From Gammaproteobacteria bacterium (GTDB taxonomy: Bacteria; Pseudomonadota; Gammaproteobacteria; Chromatiales; Chromatiaceae): a stretch of DNA of 6,004 nucleotides. Under the pieces are notes generated by a model, which had not been told where the DNA came from, searched no databases, and saw only the letters and a program-made list of their open reading frames with translations. Numbering within the stretch: the first letter of the stretch is position 1; each line of letters opens with the position of its first letter. The position numbers and the translations under genes are program-made. Location of the stretch: contig VMDJ01000127.1 in NCBI GenBank assembly GCA_008080925.1, positions 1-6,004 on the forward strand, written 5' to 3'. Shown here piece by piece: positions 1-5,750 of this stretch.

Positions 1-522
1 GGTGTGGTGATTGGAGCGGCAGTTATTCTTCAAGTACCGGATATCTGGGCACGATTTTTATTAGGCCTGCTAACCATTGGCTTAGCGATTTATTCCTTCT
101 TTAAAAAATCATTGGGTCAAACGGCACAGCCAAATCATCGTGAAGGGTTGGGCTTACTGATCGGTGGTGTGGGTTTATTTCTAATCGGTTTTCTGAATGG
201 TTCATTGACCTCAGGGACCGGTTTGTTTGTCACCCTATGGTTAGTGCGTTGGTTTGGTGCTGACTATAAACAAGCGGTGGCGTACACCTTGGTACTGGTC
301 GGCTTATTTTGGAATGGCACCGGCGCATTCACTCTGGGCATGTTGGGTGATATCCGTTGGGATTGGTTGCCTGCTTTGTTACTCGGCTCGGTTATTGGTG
401 GCTATATGGGCGCACATTGGGCAATCGCCGCAGGTAATCGCGGCATCAAAATTGCCTTTGAGGTGGTCACTTTATTGGTAGGTATCAAATTATTATCTGA
501 TGCCTATGTAATGGCGTCTTAA
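1..522 (+). CDS. TauE/SafE family membrane permease, C-terminal part (5' end outside window)
   Basis: This frame is open from the first base, so the gene begins left of the window; 173 residues of the C-terminal part are visible. The protein is very hydrophobic, with membrane segments near residues 2-12, 17-33, 50-66, 72-84, 92-112, 122-143 and 150-166. A glycine-rich motif (GFLNGSLTSGTGLF, about residues 63-76) resembles the repeated half-motif of the TauE/SafE (DUF81) family, whose full members are about 250 residues. The family includes exporters of sulfite, sulfoacetate and other organic anions in the inner membrane; the substrate here cannot be inferred. The stop codon TAA (520-522) overlaps the stop of the convergent thioredoxin gene inside a TTAA palindrome, so there is no room for a terminator between them. 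Family call fairly sure, function not. Confidence 0.8.
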   Translation, partial: GVVIGAAVILQVPDIWARFLLGLLTIGLAIYSFFKKSLGQTAQPNHREGLGLLIGGVGLFLIGFLNGSLTSGTGLFVTLWLVRWFGADYKQAVAYTLVLVGLFWNGTGAFTLGMLGDIRWDWLPALLLGSVIGGYMGAHWAIAAGNRGIKIAFEVVTLLVGIKLLSDAYVMAS

Positions 523-1109
523 ATACGTTTTGGCATATCTAGCGTGCGACGATTGTTCTCAATCGCAGCTTTGATTTTAGGCTCAAGTTGTTCTCGAGTT
601 ATCTCACCCATGTGGCGTAGAACGATCTTGCCATCAGGTTCAGCGATCACCGTAAACGGAAGTGCTTGGTAACGATTACCTAAGTCGAGCGATAAGGTTG
701 TCGCGGTAATGTCGCCGACGAGTGAGGGATAGTTAAGCCCGTAGGTCTCGCCAAATTGTTTTACTGCTTCTTCTTCGTCAATCGCGATGCCGACAAACTT
801 TACATTTTCTTTTTCGTACTTCTCTTGAAGCTCGACAAATAAGGGCATTTCTTTTCGACAAGGCGGACACCAAGTGGCCCAGAAGTTAAGCACGATAATG
901 TTGTCAGTCCACTCAGTACTGTGACGTATTTCGCCAGTTGTATCAATGTAGTTGAAAGCGGGCAGGTGGCTTAGTTCCCGCTTGGGCGCGGGAAGCTTGC
1001 TAGCGATTTCTTTTTCGTTAACTCGATCCAGATATTTGAGGCCGGCTCCAACGCCAGCGCCAATTAACAAGCCGGATACTGCAATGGCTATAAATTGACG
1101 TGGTTTCAT
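519..1109 (-). CDS. Membrane-anchored TlpA/ResA-like thioredoxin-fold protein
   Basis: A 196-residue protein with one N-terminal hydrophobic segment (about residues 6-24, after MKPRQ) that looks like an uncleaved signal anchor, placing the rest in the periplasm. The thioredoxin fold follows: FWATWCPPC with redox cysteines C81 and C84, then a VGIAIDEE strand, and the cis-proline loop ALPFTVI (P151). This is the pattern of TlpA, ResA and CcmG/DsbE-type proteins, which reduce or oxidise disulfides outside the cytoplasm, often in cytochrome c or heme-copper oxidase maturation. Its ATG overlaps the dsbD stop by one base (TAATG), and AGG lies 7 nt upstream of the ATG, so translational coupling to dsbD is likely. 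I infer that DsbD keeps it reduced. The exact client is unknown; no heme-maturation gene is visible nearby, so I give no symbol. Confidence 0.88.
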   Translation of the reverse strand: MKPRQFIAIAVSGLLIGAGVGAGLKYLDRVNEKEIASKLPAPKRELSHLPAFNYIDTTGEIRHSTEWTDNIIVLNFWATWCPPCRKEMPLFVELQEKYEKENVKFVGIAIDEEEAVKQFGETYGLNYPSLVGDITATTLSLDLGNRYQALPFTVIAEPDGKIVLRHMGEITREQLEPKIKAAIENNRRTLDMPKRI

Positions 1110-3424
1110 TAATTTACCTGAGAAATTCTCTTTACTAGTTGTTCTGCGGTTAGGTTGCCGATCAGTCTTAGGTCGCGACGTTCTTCACCTTTACTATTCC
1201 AGAAGTATAAAGCAGGTGGCGCTGGCATATTGAGATGTTCGGTTAGCGCTTTGTCGTCGTCATCCATGCGGGTGATGTCGGCCTGAAGTAAAACAAAGTT
1301 GCTTAGAGCAGCTTTGACTTTTGGATCAGGGAAGATTTCTTGCTCCATGGTCTTACAGTAAGTGCACCAGTCGGCATAAAAATCGAGCATCACAGATTTA
1401 CCTTCGGCGCTCGCTTGCTTAACAGCCTGGTTAAGCTCATCGAGTGTTTTAATGCGTGTGAACGCGGCATGCTCTTCAGTAGCGCCACCATGGACACTGA
1501 TAACACCTTTAAGTGGCTGCATGGTGTCTTTGCTGCCTGCGGCCACACCAATCACAAACGCGGCACCATAAAGCAAGATGAATAAACCAAGACCTTTAAA
1601 TAACTTGGCCCAACCAGTGGTGTCATCGCTTTGCGCTTTGAGTGCGCCCATGTAGATGGCGGTGACGATCAATAGTACGCCCCACATCAACATGATTATT
1701 TCAGTCGCGATATAGGTTGGGCTGAGGCGCTCTAGGAAGCTCACCGCAAGTGCCAACATGATTACGCCGCCGGTAGCTTTAACGGTATCCATCCAGGTGC
1801 CAGCACGTGGCAACAATGCGCCACCGCCTGAGCCCATCAGCAGAAGTGGTAAGCCCATGCCCGTACCGAAGACCCAAAGGTAGATAAAGCCTAAACTCCA
1901 ATCTTGAGATTGCGCGGCAAAGGCAAGCACGGCCAAGAGGACGGGGCCGCCACAAGGGCCAACGATCAGTGCGGACAACACGCCCATCAGGACAACGCCG
2001 ATTAGGTTGCCACCTTTTTGGTTGTTACTCAGATCATTAAGACGAGACTGAATCGCTGATGGCATTTGGATTTGATAGAAGCCAAACATCGAGAGCGCCA
2101 AGCCAATGAATAAGATCGCAGAGGGGATAAGGACCCAAGGGGTCTGCAAACTACTTTGAATGCCTAACTCTTTACCCACGACGGCCATCACGGCACCGAG
2201 AACACCAAAAGTGATCGCAATACCCTGGGTATATGCCAGTGATAAATTAAATGAACGCAGTGGTGTGATCTTGTCACCTTGACCCATGATCAGTGAGGTC
2301 AGGATAGGGATCATTGGGTACATACATGCGGTGAACGCAACTAAAACACCAAAGCCAAGGCTTAATGCGAGAGCAAACAGTGGCGATGCTGATTGCAAGT
2401 CGGTGAGAAGTTGATCTTGTTCGTTAACTACAACATCTGCTGCTGGCTCAGCCATTGGAGCAGCGGCAGTTTGTGCTTTAGCACCTGCAGAAGCAGGGAG
2501 TGCAACTTTAAAGGTTTTGCTTTGAGGTGGATAACAGATACCTCGGTCAGCGCAGCCTTGATAACCCAGCTTAACCGTTAGTTCTGTCGCATCGGTGTTG
2601 GTGCGAATCAGTGGAATCTCAAGATCGATCGCATTGTGATACACCGGCACATCACCGATAGTGCCATCCGGTTTAATAGAGTCTTTTTTAATGTCTGGTG
2701 TTGGCCAACTGTATTGACCTAAGGCAACGCCATCACCTTCAATGCTGACGCGAACTTTGTCTTGGTAGAGATAGGTGCCCTCAGCAATCGTCCAGTTCAC
2801 ATTGAGCCAATCGCCAGATGGACTATCCGCACGTACAACAAAGGCTTGCTCAGGATCGAGGATGTCATCCTCCATCGCATTAAGACCAAGAGAGCTACCC
2901 AATGCGCTTAATTCTGCGAGTGGATCAAACCCTGAGCCACCAGCAGGTGCTTTTTGCGTTGCGCTAGCTTTGATGGCGCGTGGTTTATCAGCTGATGGAG
3001 AAACAGCAACGAGTAACGAACGCGTTTGTGGTGGGTAGCAGATGCCTTTGTCTGCACAACCTTGTGAGCGAGTCTTTAAATTGAAGCTGTCGAGGTTTGC
3101 AGGAAAGCTTTCGATGGGTACATCGATGCTTACTTTATTGCGATAGATCTCTACCTTGCCAAAGATTGGGTCGTCTTTAGTGATAGATGAAGGCAAAGAT
3201 TCATTGCCAAGCGCTACACCAACGTCATCAGAACCAAACTTAAATTTAGATTGGTAAAGGTAATAGCCGTCGGCAATCTCCCATGTTACCCGCACTGTTT
3301 CCGGTGACACCGCCACAGCTGTTACAGCAAAGGCTTGATCTGGCGTGAGGAAGTCTTCTTCAGCAATCGCAAATTGAGTGAAAGCGAATAGCGCGAAGAT
3401 ACTCGTTAGCAGTCTTTTGTACAT
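1109..3424 (-). CDS. dsbD: Thiol:disulfide interchange protein DsbD with duplicated N-terminal domain
   Basis: Inner-membrane protein that carries electrons from cytoplasmic thioredoxin to periplasmic thiol proteins. Residues 1-21 form a signal peptide (cleavage probably after AIA, before EED). Two DsbD-alpha immunoglobulin-like domains follow (about 24-140 and 187-309), each with a C-A-D-x-G-I-C-Y-P-P motif: C123/C129 and C291/C297. Ala/Pro-rich linkers lie at about 142-186 and 310-338. The membrane domain (about 347-630, eight predicted helices) carries C367 (TACMYP) and C491 (VGPCGGP). The C-terminal thioredoxin domain has WCTYC (C687/C690). E. coli DsbD is about 565 residues; the extra 200 are the second alpha domain and linkers. 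The proline normally before the first membrane cysteine is alanine here. The start lies inside cutA (19-nt overlap), pointing to coupled translation, and the stop overlaps the tlpA-like start. Identity is secure; the duplication is the unusual feature. Confidence 0.96.
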   Translation of the reverse strand: MYKRLLTSIFALFAFTQFAIAEEDFLTPDQAFAVTAVAVSPETVRVTWEIADGYYLYQSKFKFGSDDVGVALGNESLPSSITKDDPIFGKVEIYRNKVSIDVPIESFPANLDSFNLKTRSQGCADKGICYPPQTRSLLVAVSPSADKPRAIKASATQKAPAGGSGFDPLAELSALGSSLGLNAMEDDILDPEQAFVVRADSPSGDWLNVNWTIAEGTYLYQDKVRVSIEGDGVALGQYSWPTPDIKKDSIKPDGTIGDVPVYHNAIDLEIPLIRTNTDATELTVKLGYQGCADRGICYPPQSKTFKVALPASAGAKAQTAAAPMAEPAADVVVNEQDQLLTDLQSASPLFALALSLGFGVLVAFTACMYPMIPILTSLIMGQGDKITPLRSFNLSLAYTQGIAITFGVLGAVMAVVGKELGIQSSLQTPWVLIPSAILFIGLALSMFGFYQIQMPSAIQSRLNDLSNNQKGGNLIGVVLMGVLSALIVGPCGGPVLLAVLAFAAQSQDWSLGFIYLWVFGTGMGLPLLLMGSGGGALLPRAGTWMDTVKATGGVIMLALAVSFLERLSPTYIATEIIMLMWGVLLIVTAIYMGALKAQSDDTTGWAKLFKGLGLFILLYGAAFVIGVAAGSKDTMQPLKGVISVHGGATEEHAAFTRIKTLDELNQAVKQASAEGKSVMLDFYADWCTYCKTMEQEIFPDPKVKAALSNFVLLQADITRMDDDDKALTEHLNMPAPPALYFWNSKGEERRDLRLIGNLTAEQLVKRISQVN
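2498..3355 (-). repeat. Tandem duplication of the DsbD-alpha domain inside dsbD
   Basis: Two protein repeats lie in one reading frame. Copy 1 covers about residues 24-140 (3355-3005) and copy 2 about 187-309 (2866-2498). Matching landmarks are PDQAF/PEQAF, WEIADGYYLYQ/WTIAEGTYLYQ, VEIYRN/VPVYHN and QGCADKGICYPPQ/QGCADRGICYPPQ. The offset is 163 residues in the first half and 168 after the cap-loop region, so about five residues were gained in copy 2. At DNA level the cysteine-motif segments are similar but differ at many synonymous positions, which indicates an old duplication kept by selection on the protein rather than a recent copy. Confidence 0.9.
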
Positions 3425-3732
3425 GTTGAGATCCAGTTTAAATAAGCCGGTAATCCCTCTGCTACATCAACAGCAAGAATCTCCGGCACCTCGTAAGGGT
3501 GTTGTTCTTCTATCCACGACTGTAACGCCGGATAAAGCGCTTGCGTGGTTTTGATCAATAATTGTACTTCTTTCGCTGACTCAATCGTTGATTTCCAACA
3601 ATAAAAGGAGCGTATCCCGGGTATGACATTGACGCACGCAGCCAGTTCACTCGCCACTAAGTCTTTGGCGAACTTCTCGATATCGTCGGTGTCACTCAAG
3701 GTAGTTAAAACGAGTAACGGTTTTTCTGACAT
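3406..3732 (-). CDS. cutA: Divalent-cation tolerance protein CutA
   Basis: A 108-residue cytoplasmic protein, close to the 112 residues of E. coli CutA. The family forms ferredoxin-like trimers and is linked to tolerance of copper and other divalent cations; its biochemical role is still unclear. Recognisable family segments are AACVNVIPGIRSFYCW (residues 31-46, with C33 and W46), K47, the KEVQLLIKT strand (54-62) and the highly typical HPYEVPEI (78-85), ending with YLNWI (97-101). The C-terminal tail STCTKDC is encoded where the dsbD start lies. The start ATG is the only sensible one, because an in-frame TAG sits three codons upstream; no strong Shine-Dalgarno sequence is visible. It is the first gene of the minus-strand operon cutA-dsbD-tlpA-like; the cutA-dsbD pair is conserved in E. 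coli. Confidence 0.94.
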   Translation of the reverse strand: MSEKPLLVLTTLSDTDDIEKFAKDLVASELAACVNVIPGIRSFYCWKSTIESAKEVQLLIKTTQALYPALQSWIEEQHPYEVPEILAVDVAEGLPAYLNWISTCTKDC

Positions 3733-3768
3733 GATGGACTAAGGGTTATTGTGTTGGCTGTAGCGTTT

Positions 3769-3789
3769 AGATTAGCAAGCTAACGATCT
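3769..3789. repeat. Imperfect inverted repeat in the cutA/fxsA divergent gap
   Basis: Arms AGATTAGC (3769-3776) and GCTAACGATCT (3779-3789) are inverted copies, apart from three extra bases in the right arm, around a two-base AA spacer. The perfect core is TTAGC-AA-GCTAA (3772-3783). It lies immediately upstream of the fxsA ribosome-binding site, in the gap shared with cutA, so it could be an operator or a short 5'-UTR hairpin. No known regulator site is recognised, and chance cannot be excluded in so short a repeat. Confidence 0.35.
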
Positions 3790-3795
3790 GAGGTG
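3790..3795 (+). promoter_or_regulatory. Ribosome-binding site that sets the fxsA start
   Basis: GAGGTG matches the anti-Shine-Dalgarno sequence over six bases. Its GAGG core leaves 7 nt before TTG at 3801, which is ideal, whereas the GTG at 3795 is part of the binding site itself. An in-frame TGA at 3789-3791 excludes any earlier start. The TTG is therefore the likely initiator. Confidence 0.7.
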
Positions 3796-3800
3796 TGGTT

Positions 3801-4256
3801 TTGAATCCTTTGGCTATTTTGTTGTTTTTATTTGTTTTCGCGCCGCTTGCTGAGCTGTATGTGTTGATTGAGGTGGGTAGCGAGATTGGCGCTCTGCCAA
3901 CAATTTTGCTGTCGATATTTACGGCGATTTTGGGTGCAAGTTTGGTCCGTCTGCAGGGGTTTTCTGTATTGATGCGGGCTCGCGGCATGATGGCACGCGG
4001 AGAGGCGCCTGCCATCGAGATGATGGAAGGTATGGCGCTTGCCATTACTGGTTTTGCATTGCTGCTACCCGGGTTTATTACCGATGCGATTGGCTTTTTG
4101 CTGCTGATTACGCCGGTTCGCCGTGCGTTGATCATCAAAGGTTTATTACGTGGGGGTGTTATGCGACCTGCTTCAGGTACGCAATCGCACACACATCAAC
4201 ATATCGAGATAGAGGGTGAGTTCCGTCGTGAAGATCATCCTAACGACCGTTTCTAA
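3801..4256 (+). CDS. fxsA: FxsA family membrane protein
   Basis: Inner-membrane protein of 151 residues if started at the TTG chosen from the ribosome-binding site; a GTG two codons earlier would give 153. E. coli FxsA is known because its overproduction relieves F-plasmid exclusion of phage T7; the normal role is unknown. Family marks are the N-terminal membrane segment with AELYVLIEVG (about residues 17-26), a second segment (about 31-47) ending in SLVRLQGF (47-54), an amphipathic loop with ARGEAPAIEMMEG, and a third hydrophobic region with LLLPGFITDAIGFLLL (about 87-102). The tail from about residue 124 is hydrophilic and histidine-containing (SHTHQH), then charged. acuI follows after 9 nt and is probably co-transcribed. 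fxsA also lies near groES-groEL in E. coli. Confidence 0.9.
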   Translation: MNPLAILLFLFVFAPLAELYVLIEVGSEIGALPTILLSIFTAILGASLVRLQGFSVLMRARGMMARGEAPAIEMMEGMALAITGFALLLPGFITDAIGFLLLITPVRRALIIKGLLRGGVMRPASGTQSHTHQHIEIEGEFRREDHPNDRF

Positions 4257-4265
4257 GGGGGAAAC

Positions 4266-5258
4266 ATGAGCGATTCATTCATTGCCTATCAGGTGACAAA
4301 AACTGATGACGGGCAGAGCTTGGCAAAGACGAACTTAACCGATTCCGATTTGATGGATGGTGATGTAACCATCGATGTCGAATGGTCAACGCTTAATTAT
4401 AAAGACGGTCTTGCGCTGACCGGTGCTTCCCCAGTAATCCGCCAGTTTCCACTGATTCCGGGCATTGATTTTTCTGGCACTGTGACAAGCTCAGATCATG
4501 CGAATTTCAGATCTGGTGATCAGGTGGTACTGAACGGATTTGGTGTGGGTGAGGCACACAATGGTGGCTATGCCGGCCGTGCGCGCGTTTCAGGTGATTG
4601 GCTCGTGAAGCTTCCAGCTGGTTTGACCACGCGAGATGCGATGGCGGTTGGCACAGCGGGTTACACCGCGGCGTTATGCGTGATGGCGTTGCAAGATCAC
4701 GGCATCAAGCCAGCTGACGGCAAGATTTTAGTCACCGGTGCGGCAGGTGGTGTGGGCTCAGTTGCTACCGCCTTGTTGTCAAACCTCGGTTACGAGGTGG
4801 TTGCTGTGACAGGTCGTCCTGAGCAAGCAGATTTTCTCAAATCATTAGGTGCCAGTGATATTGCGGCGCGTGGTGATTTTGCGGATAAAGCGCGTCCTTT
4901 GGCTAAAGAGCTGTGGGCGGGGGCGGTCGATGTGGCTGGTGGTAACACCTTGGCTAACGTGATCAGCCAGATTCAGCGCCACGGTGCGGTTTCAGCTTGT
5001 GGCTTGGCGGAATCGATGTCGCTACCTACCTCGGTAGCACCTTTTATTTTGCGTGGCGTAACACTTTATGGAATCGACTCTGTGATGGCGCCAATGGCAC
5101 AGCGTGAGCGTGCTTGGGAGCTGATCGTGAAGCACCTGCCGCTCGATTTGCTGCACAGTCTGACCGAAGAGGTGGGCTTTGATGAGCTGCCAGATTTGGG
5201 CAAAAAGATCCTCGAGGGCCAAGTTCGTGGCCGCTTGGTGGTTAAAATCCCAAGTTAA
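4266..5258 (+). CDS. acuI: NADPH-dependent acryloyl-CoA reductase, AcuI/YhdH family
   Basis: A 330-residue zinc-independent medium-chain dehydrogenase/reductase. It aligns along its length with what I recall of E. coli YhdH (324 residues): LNYKDGLALTG (43-53), PLIPGIDFSGTV (62-73), GYAGRARVSGDWLV (101-114), MAVGTAGYTAALCVMAL (126-142), the Rossmann glycine motif VTGAAGGVGS (156-165), AVTGR with R184 as a likely NADPH-phosphate contact, LKSLGA (191-196), ACGLA (244-248) and APFILRGV (258-265). The family reduces acryloyl-CoA to propionyl-CoA with NADPH, used in dimethylsulfoniopropionate or 3-hydroxypropionate breakdown and in detoxifying acryloyl-CoA. The ATG is preceded by AAGGGGGAA overlapping the fxsA stop, so translation is probably coupled. 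No other DMSP gene is visible, so a general detoxifying role is as likely. Family certain, physiological substrate inferred. Confidence 0.88.
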   Translation: MSDSFIAYQVTKTDDGQSLAKTNLTDSDLMDGDVTIDVEWSTLNYKDGLALTGASPVIRQFPLIPGIDFSGTVTSSDHANFRSGDQVVLNGFGVGEAHNGGYAGRARVSGDWLVKLPAGLTTRDAMAVGTAGYTAALCVMALQDHGIKPADGKILVTGAAGGVGSVATALLSNLGYEVVAVTGRPEQADFLKSLGASDIAARGDFADKARPLAKELWAGAVDVAGGNTLANVISQIQRHGAVSACGLAESMSLPTSVAPFILRGVTLYGIDSVMAPMAQRERAWELIVKHLPLDLLHSLTEEVGFDELPDLGKKILEGQVRGRLVVKIPS

Positions 5259-5293
5259 TTCATTAATTTAGTTAATTTCTCTGGCAGAGTTTT

Positions 5294-5316
5294 CACTCCG
5301 AACTTTTTTCGGGGTG
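5294..5316 (+). terminator. Hairpin downstream of acuI, possible terminator without a U-tract
   Basis: CACTCCGAA (5294-5302) pairs with TTCGGGGTG (5308-5316), nine pairs including one G-U, around a five-base loop CTTTT. It lies 36 nt after the acuI stop and ends 6 nt before the groES -35 region. No run of T follows the stem on the + strand (GCTGCCCTTG), so it is not a classical intrinsic terminator; it may protect the acuI mRNA 3' end or act with a termination factor. Confidence 0.4.
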
Positions 5317-5320
5317 CTGC

Positions 5321-5348
5321 CCTTGACTTCTCAACCTTCGCCCATACT
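5321..5348 (+). promoter_or_regulatory. Sigma-32-like heat-shock promoter of groES-groEL
   Basis: CCTTGAC at 5321-5327 resembles the RpoH -35 element (CTTGAA), and CCCATACT at 5341-5348 resembles its -10 element (CCCCATNT). The spacing between CTTGAC and CCCAT is 13 nt, inside the range known for sigma-32 promoters and close to the layout of the E. coli groE promoter. The transcript would start around 5353-5357, inside the left arm of CIRCE. Identified by pattern only. Confidence 0.6.
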
Positions 5349-5350
5349 AT
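5323..5350 (+). promoter_or_regulatory. Overlapping sigma-70-like promoter of groES-groEL
   Basis: TTGACT (5323-5328, five of six to consensus) and TACTAT (5345-5350, four of six) are separated by 16 nt. The hexamers share bases with the sigma-32-like elements, so one region may serve both sigma factors. The -10 hexamer touches the first base of CIRCE, so a bound repressor would block polymerase. Confidence 0.6.
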
Positions 5351-5376
5351 TAGCACTCCATTGAGGTGAGTGCTAA
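5350..5376. promoter_or_regulatory. CIRCE operator (HrcA binding site), perfect match
   Basis: TTAGCACTC (5350-5358), nine-base spacer, GAGTGCTAA (5368-5376): every base of the CIRCE consensus TTAGCACTC-N9-GAGTGCTAA is present. HrcA binds this inverted repeat and represses groESL or dnaK operons; repression is lifted on heat shock, with GroEL aiding HrcA folding. The site overlaps the expected transcription start and ends 48 nt before the groES ATG. hrcA itself is not in the window. Confidence 0.96.
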
Positions 5377-5424
5377 TGGGTAGTGCTCACGATTTTTGTC
5401 ATTTCCATCAGGAGTTTGATGCAT

Positions 5425-5715
5425 ATGAATATCCGTCCATTGCACGACCGCGTTGTTATCCGTCGTAAGGCCGAAGAGACCACTAGCCCGGGCGGCATCG
5501 TTCTGCCAGATGCGGCAACTGAGAAGCCAGTTCAAGGCGAAGTTATCGCAGTTGGTAACGGCAAAGTGACTGACAGCGGTGAGGTTCGTCCTCTCGACGT
5601 GAAAGTCGGCGACATCGTTATGTTCGGCAAGTTCTCAGGTACCGAAGTAAAGATCGGTGGCGAAGAAGTGCTGGTCATGCGTGAAGAAGACATCATGGGT
5701 GTGATCGAAGGCTAA
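5425..5715 (+). CDS. groES: Co-chaperonin GroES (10 kDa chaperonin)
   Basis: A 96-residue protein, matching the family length (E. coli 97). GroES forms a seven-subunit lid on the GroEL cage in the cytoplasm. Visible family segments are the start [15 protein letters not shown] (1-15), the mobile loop [12 protein letters not shown] (about 17-28) with the GGIVL segment that contacts Gro[12 protein letters not shown] (about 38-47), and [22 protein letters not shown] (about 56-77), ending in [17 protein letters not shown]. The start at 5425 follows homology; ATG at 5419 would add only Met-His. AGGAG (5410-5414) is 10 nt from the first and 4 nt from the second, so spacing does not settle it. Transcription is from the dual promoter with CIRCE; groEL follows after 44 nt in the same operon. 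Confidence 0.97.
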   Translation: MNIRPLHDRVVIRRKAEETTSPGGIVLPDAATEKPVQGEVIAVGNGKVTDSGEVRPLDVKVGDIVMFGKFSGTEVKIGGEEVLVMREEDIMGVIEG

Positions 5716-5750
5716 GAGCCGGTCACAGTCAATTAAGCAAAAGAATTTAG

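Noticed and set aside
2775..3038. An 87-codon + strand open frame inside dsbD
   Set aside because: It is antisense to the DsbD-alpha coding region, where the minus-strand frame shows clear domain conservation; the product resembles nothing known. Other short + strand frames at 1340-1585 and 2393-2581 are rejected for the same reason.
1109..3424. The long DsbD as an artefact, such as fused neighbouring genes or an assembly duplication
   Set aside because: The frame is continuous, the two alpha copies differ clearly in protein and codons, and the linkers are typical Ala/Pro-rich interdomain sequence, so it reads as a genuine old duplication.
3772..3783. TTAGC-AA-GCTAA as a second CIRCE site
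   Set aside because: CIRCE needs the nine-base arms TTAGCACTC and GAGTGCTAA with a nine-base spacer; only the outer five bases match, and the spacing is 2.
3767..4192. A 141-codon open frame on the minus strand opposite fxsA
   Set aside because: It lies wholly antisense to a recognised gene, its product is a low-complexity mix rich in Ser, Ile, Asn and Lys with no family pattern, and its end would fill the fxsA regulatory gap.
5383..5424. An N-terminal extension of GroES starting at GTG 5383
   Set aside because: It would start just after CIRCE with no ribosome-binding site, and family members begin at MNIRPLHDR.
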